A DNA stretch of 64,000 nucleotides, from positions 122,588 through 186,587 of the forward strand of contig JALNQF010000078.1 of NCBI GenBank assembly GCA_028456385.1, given 5' to 3'. The DNA comes from Ophiosphaerella korrae. Taxonomy: Eukaryota; Ascomycota; Dothideomycetes; Pleosporales; Phaeosphaeriaceae. Below, piece after piece: positions 12,534-23,179 of this stretch. The notes below the pieces were generated by a model. The model was not told where the DNA came from. It was given only the letters and a program-made list of their open reading frames with translations, and made no database searches. A program made the position numbers and the translations under genes. How positions within the stretch are numbered: the first letter of the stretch is position 1; every line of letters starts with the position of its first letter.

Positions 12534-13438
12534 TCATATGAAAGGGATCCAAACACGGGTCTGTGCTCTATATGCCGTATAGGCTTCACCAAAAAAACCA
12601 ATCAAGTGTTGTTCTTCATCTTTGACGAATCAGTCTATACGCATGACCAGGTAATTTCAAACAACTTACGAGAGATCCTTCGACTAAAAAAGTACCACAA
12701 AACTCCAGCATAGCCCAAGAAGCATACAGTATTGCCAAGCATGATTTGGGTCCCAATGCCCCACCAAAAGAAGCCGAAGTATGATGGATGGCGGAAGTAG
12801 GCATACAAGCCGGATGTCACGAGCTCATGACCGTCGGTCTTGCGTGATTGGACACTGTGGTTGAAATTGGTACCTGCTTGCGCCATGGCAATGCTCCTAA
12901 TTGCTTGACCTGCCACAACCAATATCAAGCCTAAAGCGATGACCGATGGCGGGTGGACAAAAGCTTGCCAGGTAGGGAAGAAGTAAGATGTAACGCATGT
13001 TTCGACAAAGGCCATGGTGTGTGCTAGACGGTATTGGTTGCCATTGGTAAGAAGAAAGGAAGATACCCATGCGATGGGAGTATTGTATGCAGCTGTCGTG
13101 TAGAACTCGAGGAAGTGGAAGATTGAAAGCGTCGCAAGAAATAGGCAAGGGCGCCACAGTCGACTGTCCATATATATAAGTAAACCAGTCATAGCAAAGC
13201 CCAATACCCCAGTGCAGCCCAGGCAAAAGGCCCGCATGGCTATGCCTGAGAGCGAGCGTCTGCCATGGGGAAAGAATTCTGCGGCAATGGTGTTCGTCCC
13301 CTTGAGCTGAACAGTAGAGGGATCTCTTGCATGCAACCTGGCGTCTAGCTCAGGAACTCGATTACCTTTGTGTGCTGCGCGATTTACTAACTGGCTGGCA
13401 TCGACGTGCGGTGCCGCGGCGGACCCGTTGGGGGCCAT
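12534..13438 (-). CDS. STE14: protein-S-isoprenylcysteine O-methyltransferase (ICMT)
   Basis: Two exons, 13438-12670 and 12619-12534; 284 aa. The 50-nt intron (GTAAGT...AAAG, phase 1) joins the last transmembrane region to the conserved C-terminal tail. Without splicing the frame would end in unrelated residues. The chosen ATG (AATGGCC context) follows 60 upstream in-frame codons that look like 5' UTR. Several hydrophobic segments span about residues 65-220. The catalytic ICMT block HELVTSGLYAYFRHPSYFGF with its RHPxYxG signature is near residues 205-225, and the tail carries the HEE motif, GFFGEAY and a WIPFI end. The enzyme methylates the prenylated C-terminal Cys of CaaX proteins (Ras, Rho, a-factor-type pheromones) in the ER membrane using SAM. 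It is divergent from the acetyltransferase gene. Confidence 0.92.
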
Positions 13439-13826
13439 TGTTGATGGTACGGACGTGCAGTCAGGTCTTCGTTCAGGTGTTCGCTGATGCTGAAGAAGAT
13501 GACACGAAGGGGGGGGGGGGATATATATGTGCTCAAGGCATGCTACAGAAGAAGAAGTTGAGATGGGTTTACAGCTGCGATTTAGCCACGCGCTTTCTTT
13601 GTAAAGTTTGCGCAGCAATAAGTAGGTCGTTCGCGGTTATCCCTTTAGTAGACGGCTGTCTGGCTATCGTGTTGTGCACACGCGCAAAAGCCGAGCTGCT
13701 AATTCATGGGATGGTGCGCTAAACTTGTCTTGCTCTAGCTGCTGTTACGTCATAATAACCCTCTGCTATTGGTTACTGTGCCGTCTATTCTGCCCCAGAC
13801 CTGAACAGTTACATCTCTGTATCATC
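13439..13826. promoter_or_regulatory. divergent STE14/acetyltransferase promoter region
   Basis: A 388-bp gap between divergent starts, containing a run of twelve G at 13509-13520. A CCTCTGCTATTGG stretch near 13761-13773 carries an inverted CCAAT (ATTGG). No other site can be assigned. Confidence 0.35.
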
Positions 13827-14545
13827 ATGGCTGTGTCGGCGAATAAGCAGCGCATGGCTCGAGGTGAGTTATACTATGCCTTCACGCCGGAGCTGGTCGC
13901 GGAGAGAGCGCGTTGCAAGCACGCCTGTGCACATTATAACAACGCTGGCGATGTCTCTCGTCGGAGGCTCACCGAGCTGTTTCGAGAGTATGTGCTACTC
14001 TCAGTCCTCGGTGGCGCCGGGCCCAGTCTCACAGTTTGTTCAGTATTATTGGAGATAAAACGCCTCTGCCACCTCAAGCATCTACGACCCATGAGGACGA
14101 TGAGCTCTTCGAAGATGATCCATGGATTGAGCCTCCTTTAGCCATGGACTACGGTTACAACGTCAAGCTAGGCAAGAACGTCTTTGTCAATTTTAACTCT
14201 GTGTTTCTGGATACTTGCTTAATCACCATCGGGGACCGCACTCTGGTTGGGCCAAATGTTAGTTTCTACTCAGGTACGCATCCTCTTGACCCTGCCGTCC
14301 GCAATGGAACTCGTGGGCCAGAGTTGGGGAAAGAAGTCCACGTTGGGGAAGATTGTTGGATCGGTGGGAATGTTATTCTACTCCCTGGTGTATCTATTGG
14401 AAAGGGTAGTGTTGTTGGCGCTGGCAGCGTGGTGACGAAAAACGTGCCCGAGTATACTATCGTCGCAGGCAACCCAGCGAAGTTCATTCGGAAAGTTGAG
14501 TCCGATATGAAGTCCGGTTCGCACGAGTCTATGACAAGCACATAA
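13827..14545 (+). CDS. maltose/sugar O-acetyltransferase, hexapeptide family
   Basis: Two exons, 13827-13987 and 14044-14545; 220 aa. The 56-nt intron has GTATGT...TTCAG and a phase 2 junction. The N-terminal Mac/Maa domain (residues 1-55) carries the usual MARGELYYA and a PELVAERARCK segment. Left-handed beta-helix hexapeptide repeats occupy about residues 85-200, in steps such as IGDRTLVGPNVSF, VHVGEDCWIGGNV and IGKGSVVGAGSVV. The catalytic His is in the SGTHPLD motif near residue 137. The AGNPAKFIRK ending is typical of LacA/NodL/Maa enzymes. These transfer acetyl from acetyl-CoA to a sugar hydroxyl; the actual substrate in filamentous fungi is not settled. Probably cytosolic, since no signal peptide is seen. 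Confidence 0.9.
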
Positions 14546-15662
14546 CCCAAGATCCGCTGCCTGTAGAAGTAGATAGAGACACCTAAAACGCTGCGACGAA
14601 ATCACAGGGCATGCGGTGCCATGAATTCTGACTACCGGCCCTTTTCTTTACCCTCCTGCGCTGAATTGCATGCGTATAATGGAAAGCCTGCCTGAAAGGA
14701 AAAAGAAGTCTAAAATGAGGACTAGAAGGTGCTTGTTTAATGCCGCGAACGAAGGCGATACAGTCACATGTAGATAGTCTCGAGCCTCATGGGCCTGACC
14801 TCTGTCCTTACTCACATGTTATTATTTTCAAAGAGGGGTAATACTACATACCTACCATACCCTATCTAGTCACTGAGCCGAAAGCTACTAGGTGACGCTG
14901 CTTGAGCATCTCCGCCGGAAAACTGTAGTTTAGAAATTGGCCCTTTCACCGGGAATAATCTCGGGGCAAGATTGAGCAATATGCTGCTACATTTTAACGG
15001 TAATACTACCTAATGGGCAACACCTCCTAGACTGGGGGTTGAGTAAGACTTGAGCCACTTGCAACACACTTCGACCCCTGTGGCTAAGCTTCGATACAAG
15101 ACCTGACGATCCCTGGTAAGCTTTGTCGCCAAGACCTGACGAAACCTGTTCCCATACGCCATCAAAACATTGCCATCAGGGTGCCAAACATAGTTAGCTG
15201 CGTCGTCTGCCATGCTAACATGGTATCCCTGGTGAGTATCGTTCGACCTGTTTAGAGATTATATGTAAGCTTTTCACGCATTTCATGTTTCTCTTCCAAG
15301 GAGTCGTCTGATGCACGGACGTGTGCATTTTCGAGACTGCAAGATGAAGCGGCTTGCTTAGTTTAGGAAAGACGCCAAGTACTGCAGACGTGTTTGTTCC
15401 AAATATCTGCCCCAGATTGTTCGGAGGCTTGCGCACTGACAAACCGTTTATGCATTCGCGATAGTGGTGTTGCTGGCCGTGGGTGTACAAATAGCCCGAG
15501 TCCTAACACCCTCCGCTAGACATCGGACAGGTTCCTCATTCATTAACAAGCCAGTAGCTTCTCTTTAGCATTCCTAGCTTCTTCTACCTCTCTTGATTCT
15601 TATTCCAATCAGCAATTGTTGAGTAATACCCCCATCGGTAGATCCGAAACCTCACCTTCACT
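14546..15662. promoter_or_regulatory. intergenic region; promoter of the GQAA-repeat secreted protein
   Basis: A 1.1-kb gap. The last ~120 bp before the next ATG are pyrimidine-rich (about 15,540-15,600) with a CCAATCA box at 15605-15611. This layout is common upstream of well-expressed fungal genes. Two minus-strand frames (15010-15213 and 15215-15490) show no domain and are not called. Confidence 0.4.
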
Positions 15663-16940
15663 ATGAAGTACATTCTTATCGCTTCTCTTCTTTCATGTGC
15701 GGCCTATGCTGCCCCCTTTGCCCAAGTGCAAAATGGCAACGGTCAGACAAAGCAGCCACAACAGCAACAAGGGCAACAGGGCCAGCGAGGTGGGCAGGGC
15801 GCCCAGAATGGAGCGGCCAATGCACCGGCTACCGGCCCACAGACAGGCAAAGGTGCTGGCATTGCAAACGGACAAACTCCATCAGCTGCAGACCTCGCGA
15901 CAGCTGTCTCTAACTGGCAGGCCGATACTTCTATGGTGTCTGACTTTTTGAACCGAGGTGCTGGCATCCAGAACAATGTCCAGTTTAAGCAAGCTGCCAC
16001 GGTTGCTTTCAACGCTGAGGTTGATGAACTCAACCACAAGGCCATCATCGACGCTGCCAATGGAGCAGACCCTAGCGTCATCGCCGCCAACAGCACTCTT
16101 GCCACCGGCGGCTCATTCCAGGATGTTGTCGACAAGCTCCAGCAAATGTCTACGCAAGGCCGAGCTGCGGCTGGTAACATTGACTTGATTAACCAAAACC
16201 GTTGCGTCAATGGTAAGTATTTTGTCTCTCAGGTTTCCTGAACAGAAGCTAAAATATGTTCAGTTCTTCCCAACATTGATGCTTATATGGCATCCACTGG
16301 CTCCGCCTCTCAAGCAATTCGCCCATCTGTCTGTGATCAGACTGGTGTTGCCGGAGGTGTTCAGGGTATGTTGAAATTGATGGTTGGTTCCGTTGTACAC
16401 TCTTGCTAATGACTGGGTATAGGTACTGGCGCCACCAGGCCTGGTCAACCTGCTGGGTCACCTGCTGCTGCGTTTGCTGCTGCGCAGGCGCTGACCCAAG
16501 GAACTGGCAATGGCCTTGTACAGAACGGTGCTCAAGGCCAACAAGGCGGGCAGCAGCAGGCCCAGAATGGACAACAGGTTCAGAACGGACAGCAGAATGG
16601 CCAACAGGCAGCTGGGAATGCAGCACAACAGGGCCAGGCCGCGGCACAAGGTCAGGCTGCTCAGGGTCAAGCTGCTAAGGGTCAAGCTGCTCAAGGTCAG
16701 GCTGCTCAGGGCCAGGCTGCCCAGGGCCAGGCCGCTCAGGGTCAAGCCGCTCAGGGTCAAGCCGCTCAGGGTCAAGCCGCTCAGGGTCAAGCTGCTCAAG
16801 GTCAGGCTGCTCAAGGTCAGGCTGCTCAGGGTCAGGCTGCTCAAGGCCAGAAGGCCACCGGTGCCAACGGGCAGAAGGCTACAGGTGGTGCCAATGGTGC
16901 CAATGGTGCCAATGGACAGAAGGCAGGTGCTGCACAATAA
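15663..16940 (+). CDS. secreted protein with C-terminal GQAA repeats
   Basis: Three exons: 15663-16212, 16264-16365 and 16423-16940; 389 aa. Introns are 51 nt (GTAAGT...TTCAG) and 57 nt (GTATGT, CTAAT branch, ATAG), both phase 1. The signal peptide MKYILIASLLSCAAYA is followed by a Gln/Gly/Asn-rich linker (to about residue 75). A folded helical region follows, about residues 76-215, with only two Cys (one in NRCVN, one in RPSVCDQ) that could pair. The tail from about residue 220 is Gln/Gly/Ala-rich with 14 GQAA units, then KATGANGQ repeats. Without introns the repeat tail would be out of frame, which supports the splicing. Family not recognised. The layout suggests a wall-associated or matrix protein with a flexible repetitive tail; function is unknown. 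Confidence 0.78.
16631..16841. repeat. 15-bp coding minisatellite (GQAA pentapeptide)
   Basis: Fourteen units of about 15 bp, each encoding QGQAA or a variant (one KGQAA). Units 8-10 are identical at the nucleotide level, so the array looks recently expanded. It lies in exon 3 of the secreted protein and stays in frame. Confidence 0.92.
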
Positions 16941-17447
16941 AAAAGTGAATGGTTTTACGGGGGTTGTGCTGGTCACACAATGAATAATATTTAGCTGTGT
17001 ATATATTCACTCTTTTAGGTACAGACATACAGAGGTAGGAGAGGCTAGGTATAATGAATGACATGAGCGGATGACTGTGGATGCGTATTTTACCTTTGCC
17101 AAGTGTGATGTGAAGGGAAGCAAAAGCTTGTCTGCCTGAGGTTTCGAGCGCCCAGGCGGAAAAACAAGCCTTGTTTCTGTCCGACAGTGGTGATCTAACG
17201 CATTGACGGGTTGTTTCGGAAGGGGGTGATGGTGTGGAACGTGTTGCAGAAACACACACACACGAGGACGCCAAGAGTGGGGACGCCAAGTCGGGCATGG
17301 TGCGGTGTGGTGGTGGCAGCGGGCAGCGGGAGAGACGACACCACCACCCACGCACGGCCAGTTCCGCGAGCTGGAGCCGCCCAGCACGACAACGACCACG
17401 ACGACGAAGACCACGCGCGGCCCGCCGATAGCAGACAGGTGCAGGCC
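16941..17447. other. intergenic, 3' UTR and GC-rich promoter
   Basis: The left part is AT-rich 3' flank of the GQAA gene. From about 17,270 the composition rises sharply in GC toward the next ATG. A CACACA run lies near 17,250. Continuous frames on both strands here are by-products of GC-rich, stop-poor sequence. Confidence 0.45.
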
Positions 17448-20073
17448 ATGGGGGACGGCGAGGGCGAGGCGGCGGGGGCGGCCAGCGGCGGCCAGAGCGA
17501 CATGGAGAAGGAACTGACGTGCTCGGTAAGAGTCTAAGAGACCGCGGCGTGGGGGAGAGAGAGAGAGGCTCAAGCATTGCCAGATCTGCACCGACGTGCT
17601 CTATCAGCCGCTGACGCTGCTCGACTGCCTGCACACCTTCTGCGGCGCCTGCCTCAAGGAATGGTTTGCCTTCCAGGCCACGACGGCCACCTCGATCCAC
17701 CCGTACACGTGCCCGGCCTGCCGCGCCTCGGTGCGCTCTACCCAGCCCAATGCCTTTGTCACCACGCTGCTGGACAAGCACCTGAGCGCGCACCCGGGCC
17801 GCGGCAAGTCGGCCGACGAGAAGCAGGCCGACCGCGCCCGCTACACGCCCGGCGACAATGTGCTGCCGCGCCTGCGCCGCCGCGACGACCACGACGCTGC
17901 CCAGCATGCCGACGAGCAGCGCCTGCTGGCCGACGTCCAGGCCCTGAGCCTGCGCGACGCCGGCCTCGCGCCCGCCCCGCCGGCCGGCCGCGAGAGCCGC
18001 GAGCGCGAGCGCAGTAGAGAGTCGCGCCGGAGCCGCCGGGCCGTCGAGCACCAGTCCAGCCTGCGCTCGCTGCTCAGCTCGTCGGAGCTCGACTCGGACG
18101 ATGTCGACGAGGACCTCGTGCGCCAGGTGCTCGAGGAGCTGGTGGCCGAGGGCGTTGACCTCAACCAGATCGGGCCCTCGCAGGAGGACGACATCACCGA
18201 GCGCATCGCCGAGGCGGTGCGCCGCCGCCAGGCCGACCGCCAGCGCGACCGCCAGCGCGATCGAGAGCGGCGGGTGCGTGACGACCGCCGCGCCCACAGC
18301 CGCCCAGAGAGCGGCGCCTCGACCCCGCACCCGCCCGTTTCGCGCCCCGACCTCATCGATGCCGCCAACCGCCATCGCTCCGCCCACCACCAGCGCTCGG
18401 CCAGCCAGGGCAGCTCGCGGTCCGCCAGGCTCGCTGCACGCCCAGCCGCCCAGTCTGTATCCTCGGCCAGACAGAGCAGCCACCAGCTCGAACACCTGGC
18501 CGTCCCAGACCCTGCTGCAGCCCCGCGCCGCCGCCAGTCTGACCAAGGCCAGCCAGGTGCCCTCGAAGCAAGACGCCAATTCCGAAACAGCCTGCACGCT
18601 TTCGACAGGCTCGACAGGCTCGACAGGCTCGACAGGCTCGACAGGCCTGCCAGCAACAGCCCACCTGCTTCGACCCCTCCCACCACTACCGCCATCCAGC
18701 CCCCTACTTCTCGCCGCACTACAGATCCAGCAGCCAGCAATTCACAATTACGCTCACAGCACGCCTCCCTACCCATTTCACGGCCTCCCATCCTGCACGC
18801 GGAGCCCCAGATATCGTGTCAGCATTGCGGTAGGGACCACATTGAGCACCAGCTTCACTATCATTGCTCAAAATGCAACCAGGGAGATTACGATTTGTGT
18901 CTTCATTGCTATCGTGCCGGCAAAGGGTGCAAGCATTGGTTCGGCTTTGGGTGGGCAGCCTGGGCGCGGTATGAGCGTGGCCGTCCTGAAGGCGGGTATC
19001 CTGCTGGCCATGAGCGACCCCATATCTTGGCCGGACATCGGTATCGACGGCCGCTGTCTCCCCTGACCGAGTCCCCGACCCCGCCGCATGTGCTGATGAG
19101 TGAAGATGATCCAAAACATAGGCTTGAACAAGGTGTCTTCTGTGATACTTGCTGCGCTTTTGCCAACACATGCTATTGGAAATGCGACTTTTGCAACGAG
19201 GGCGACTGGGGTTTCTGCAACGACTGTGTAAATCAAGGAAAACACTGCACACACCCCCTGCTTCCCGTTGCTCAAGAAGCGAAGTCTGCGGAGCCAACCA
19301 ACACAAGTACTACGTCTCTTGAACCCTCGACGCCTCGCTCGCACCCTGGTCTTGCTCCCCCAGAAGCAGGTACTACACCCACCACATCACCTTTGACTAC
19401 TCCCAAATCAGCTTCATTCAGTAGAGAGCCCAACCACATTACTGTGGCCAACCTTGTCTTTCGCCCATTGAATTTTACAACGCTTTGCAACATCTGCAGA
19501 TACTCTATTCCGTCCACCGACACCCGGTATCACTGTCTCAAGTGCAATGCTGGTGATTTCGATGTATGTATAGCCTGTTATCACAAGTTGAACGTTTCCA
19601 ACCGCATAACCAAAGAGGATGGCATCAATGGCTGGCGCAAGTGTCTTCGTGGTCACAGGATGGTAATCGTAGGCTTCGAGGATCGCGACGGCGGTCAAAG
19701 AAGAGTTGTTGTTCGAGACCTTGTTGGTGGTTACACTTTGAAAGAGGATGATGCACTCTCGGGAACTAGATCGCCCACTACCGGCGTTCCAATACGTGAG
19801 TGGAAGTGGCGTGACTACGATGGCAACGTACAAAATTACCGGGCGCCATCTGGCGTTACAGTTGCCACCCACAGGTTTCCACCCGATGGTGGCGTTGGTC
19901 TGCGATTGAAAGCTCGTTGGAATTACTGGCCAGAGGAGGGTATCAAAGATGAGCTTGCATTCCCTCGACATGCTGAGATCCGAGAAGCAACTGACATCAA
20001 TGGAGATTGGTATTGGGGCGTGTATTGCGGCACGACTGGCCTACTTCCTGCGAGTTTTGTTACGACGTTATGA
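17448..20073 (+). CDS. RING finger protein with three ZZ-type zinc fingers and a C-terminal SH3-like domain
   Basis: Two exons, 17448-17525 and 17584-20073; 855 aa. The 58-nt intron (GTAAGA...CCAG, phase 0) falls inside the RING, between Ser26 and Ile27. RING residues are C25, C28, C41, H43, C46, C49, C69 and C72, in a CHFR-like LTCSIC...CLHTFCGAC layout. Residues ~90-430 are disordered, Arg/Ser/Asp-rich and very GC-rich in DNA. Three ZZ-like modules follow, near 432-490 (SCQHC, YHCSKCNQGDYDLC), 540-590 (FCDTC, WKCDFCNEGDWGFC) and 655-720 (LCNIC, YHCLKCNAGDFDVC). The last ~55 residues look like SH3 (ARWNYWPEEG, DELAF, GDWYWG, GLLPASFV). A RING predicts E3 ubiquitin ligase activity; the ZZ modules predict peptide or N-terminal recognition. 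Substrates are unknown. No FHA domain is present, so it is not a plain CHFR/Dma1. Confidence 0.85.
18602..18646. repeat. 9-bp coding minisatellite (Leu-Asp-Arg)
   Basis: Five direct copies of TCGACAGGC in the disordered linker of the RING-ZZ gene, encoding repeated LDR triplets. The unit is a multiple of three, so copy changes keep the frame. Confidence 0.9.
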
Positions 20074-20702
20074 GCAACGATTAGATTGAGACGAATACTT
20101 AGTATGGTTAACGCCTTCATGATGTAGCACAGATTGACTTAATAATACAATGTGAGCAAAATCTTGCATATTAGGCCGAGCTTCTACATGATAGACATCC
20201 TATGTGAAGCTGTCACACTTTGTCTCATAAACATCAAATTGGTACTGCACAGATGTTTATCACGTACACGTAAAGCGAGTCGAAACTTCAGACGAGTGAG
20301 TCCGGACATCCGCCTTTGAATAAACCTGATGACTAACAAATATAATTGTCAGTTACGCTCCGCGTTTGCATTTGCCAGAACACCCTCTAGAGCGTCATAT
20401 GAAGGTTTCCTTTACTCCATATCATCAAGGAAAAGGTGCGTCATACGTGGAGCAGGGGTCACAGGGTAAGAACAAAACCGAGACCTGTCGCTCTTAGTAG
20501 ACGAACTGCTCAAATATCAACATATACACTGCAGATGGTTATCCTTGATGTGGGGCGCTGCGTGTGATATAGTCGTGATAGTACCTACCCCACCTCCGAC
20601 CCTGCTCACGTCCGTGTATTAAGTTGATGGCATACCAACCATCAGATAAGCCTTGCTGAAGTGATACCAAACAACCACATGTATACATCGTCTGCAAAAA
20701 AC
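20074..20702. other. intergenic, nothing coding seen
   Basis: 3' flank of the RING-ZZ gene and upstream region of the FAD monooxygenase. No motif with clear meaning was found. Confidence 0.45.
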
Positions 20703-21974
20703 ATGGCTCACTTCCCTCATCACCCCACAACTGGCATCAGGGTCATCATCGTAGGAGCCGGCTTTGCAGGTCTGGCAGCAGCTATTGAATGCGACCGCAA
20801 AGGCCACAAGCCTATTATTCTCGAAAAGGCCGGTTCAATCGAAGAAATTACGGCCTTTGGGGACATTATCTCATTTGACCCAAATGGAGCACGCCATTTT
20901 GAGCGTTGGCCTGGCGTCATTGAAGCCATGCAAAAAGTTGCGCGACAGACAACTTGGCTGGATTTTTATTCATGGAAAGGGGAGTTCATAACCAGACAGG
21001 ATTTTAAGGAAGAGCGGGCATGGGGCCCTAGGATCAATGGGCATCGTGGGGAGCTGATGAGCATCATCCATCGTCATGCGCTTGATAGGGGGATTGAGAT
21101 ACGATACAACCATCGCGTCACGGACTACTTTGAGAATGAAGGACAGGCAGGTGTTATTGTTAATAGAGAAGAGATGACTTCAGATCTTGTCATTGCAGCC
21201 GAAGGTGTGCGGTCACGTGGCCGCAAAATTGTTCTTGGAGTTGAAGATAAGCCCAAGAGTTCAGGATATGCCGTCTACCGCTCTTGGTTCTCAGGCGATG
21301 CCATCAGTGCAAATCCCATGTTGCGGCACCTTGTTGATGATGGCGATTCGCACTGCGGCTATATTGGACCAGACCTTCATTTCCTTGTCTCCTCTTTGAA
21401 GGGAGGGAAAGAATTCAACTGGGTATTTACGCATGTAGATGACGGCAATATTGAAGAGAGCTGGCAATTTCCAGGTAAAGTAGAGGATTGCTTGAAATAC
21501 GTCGAGGGCTGGGCCCCAATCGTCCAAGAGATTGTTAGATCGACTCCAATAGGCGCTCGCCTGATTGACCACAAGCTGGTTTTTCGAGATCCGTTACCAA
21601 CTTTCATATCACCCCAAGCCCGCATTGCGTTGATTGGAGATGCAGCACATCCATTTCTCCCGACCTCAATACAGGGCGCTAGCCAATCCATAGAAGATGG
21701 TGTAGTATTGGCAAGCTGCCTACAACTAGGTGGTAACAAAAATATTCCTCTGGCAGTGAAGGCATACGAAAAGATCCGCTACGATCGAGTACACAAGGCG
21801 CAAGCGACTGGTGTGGAGACCAGGGAAAAATGGCACAAGGCGAACTGGGATGAAATTCAAAAGACACCGGAAGCCATCCACTTGACAAGAGAGGTTTGGT
21901 TGTTGAACTTTGATGCTGAGAAAGATTGTTATGAAAGATACGAGCAAGTAGCTGAAAATATTTTGGCCCAGTAA
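20703..21974 (+). CDS. FAD-dependent monooxygenase (salicylate-hydroxylase-like, FAD_binding_3 type)
   Basis: Single exon, 423 aa from ATG 20703 (AACATGGCT, strong context). An in-frame ATG at 20679 has weaker context. The Rossmann GxGxxG is VGAGFAGLAAA at residues 17-27, followed by the Glu that binds ribose (IILEKAG). The GD motif GDAAHPFLPTSIQGASQSIEDG sits near 312-333 and is canonical for group A flavin monooxygenases. The usual DG motif reads AAEGVRS, with Glu replacing Asp. A C-terminal helical segment follows. Such enzymes hydroxylate aromatic or polyketide substrates with NAD(P)H and O2. No other biosynthetic genes lie nearby in the window, so a cluster role is not supported. It is the second-last gene before the AT-rich block. 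Confidence 0.85.
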   Translation: MAHFPHHPTTGIRVIIVGAGFAGLAAAIECDRKGHKPIILEKAGSIEEITAFGDIISFDPNGARHFERWPGVIEAMQKVARQTTWLDFYSWKGEFITRQDFKEERAWGPRINGHRGELMSIIHRHALDRGIEIRYNHRVTDYFENEGQAGVIVNREEMTSDLVIAAEGVRSRGRKIVLGVEDKPKSSGYAVYRSWFSGDAISANPMLRHLVDDGDSHCGYIGPDLHFLVSSLKGGKEFNWVFTHVDDGNIEESWQFPGKVEDCLKYVEGWAPIVQEIVRSTPIGARLIDHKLVFRDPLPTFISPQARIALIGDAAHPFLPTSIQGASQSIEDGVVLASCLQLGGNKNIPLAVKAYEKIRYDRVHKAQATGVETREKWHKANWDEIQKTPEAIHLTREVWLLNFDAEKDCYERYEQVAENILAQ

Positions 21975-23179
21975 ATGGTGGATGGTGGATGAGCGATGCT
22001 TCAGCGGTGTGTTTAGCGATTGGAAAATATTTATGAGGCTGGAGGCGACTCCAGCACAATAACTCCTTGGGGCATTCACCAAGGGAATGCCTATAACATT
22101 GATATAGCCGGTTATAAACACAGATCTGAGCGTAGATATTGAAGAATAATGTATGCAAGATTAGAGCAAGACGACAAAGCTACTCGAGACAATAATTAAA
22201 TGAAAGTGTTGAAATATGTTTGGTCGTCTCGATAACATTTTACACCTACCTCAAGATTCTACAAATAGAAATGTTGACTTCACTCTTTATAGCTGTAGCA
22301 TTTAACGCCACCTAGGCATGTTATGTACGGCCCGATATTGAAGCGCCTCGAATACAATCAAACATTTCATCATTGCAAGCAACAGCACCAAGAGCATCCC
22401 AACAATCTAGGATCCGCAAGACGAAAGCGGCGTTACTAAATCCATGTCGCTGTACTACCCCCTTTGCCCGTATTGCGGACTGTATGGCCAATACCCGACC
22501 CTACTTACCTATAGCCATTTAGTCTTCTATCTTTAACTCTTGTACTGGTCAATATCATTATAGTATAGGACTCCAAATACTGCGGGGTACGAAGTGCTTT
22601 CAAGTGATCCTCTATGCCGGTTATGGTGAGAATTAGGTATGTGGAATAAGCCGCTGATATGAATCCGGCCAAATACAAAATTATCAACTAGGTGTCGCGT
22701 ATAGTATACTCTTATGATTGACTAATAAACAGTAGACTTGGTATATATATATATATATATATATATTTATAATTTTGCAAAATAACAACCCTATTAGTTT
22801 ATTCGGCTTTACATTGACGACTATGGTTGGCTGGTTATAGGGAAACGAGGGACTATCTCCTTGTAGTCTATAGTAAAGATTAGAGGAGGCTAGCATGATA
22901 AGGGCAAGGTGGATCTCATATTATGGCTATTGGCGGACCATCTAGGGAGTTAAGCTATAGAGATAGAAAAAGTGGGTAAGATTTGGAGATGATAACGTTG
23001 GATTTTGACAATTCCGTAGTTATCATGGCGTTTGAATACTGAGAGATCAATGTATTGGTATTTGCTCGAGGTGAGATGAACTGTATGAAGCTGCCAAAGG
23101 CTACAAACACGACTTACAGTGAACACATGCGTGGGTAGGGAGTATTTCTAGTACTACTCGAGAGCATTTTCAACGAGAC
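21975..23179. other. 1.2-kb intergenic region, partly AT-rich, with TA microsatellite
   Basis: Between the tail-to-tail monooxygenase and EVE genes. It contains a (TA)n run at about 22742-22766. A patch at about 22,660-22,740 resembles part of the Fot1-like relic at 24.4 kb (shared AACTAGGTGTCGCGT). No gene is called. Confidence 0.45.
22742..22766. repeat. TA dinucleotide microsatellite
   Basis: An uninterrupted run of about twelve TA units, seen directly. Confidence 0.95.

Noticed and set aside
15010..15490. Two minus-strand frames of 67 and 91 codons
   Set aside because: No domain, no splice continuation, no start context; they lie in the probable promoter of a well-formed gene.
17211..17447. 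In-frame upstream extension of the RING-ZZ gene
   Set aside because: The extra residues are His/Thr/Arg-rich and repeat-derived; ATG 17448 gives a compact N-terminus leading directly into the RING.
16879..18597. 572-codon open frame on the minus strand
   Set aside because: It is antisense to the GC-rich, stop-poor part of the RING-ZZ gene, Ala/Val/Arg-rich with no domain, and crosses a 3' UTR and a promoter.
20703..21974. A secondary-metabolite cluster around the monooxygenase
   Set aside because: No synthase, P450, transporter or regulator lies next to it; the neighbours are a RING-ZZ protein and an EVE protein.
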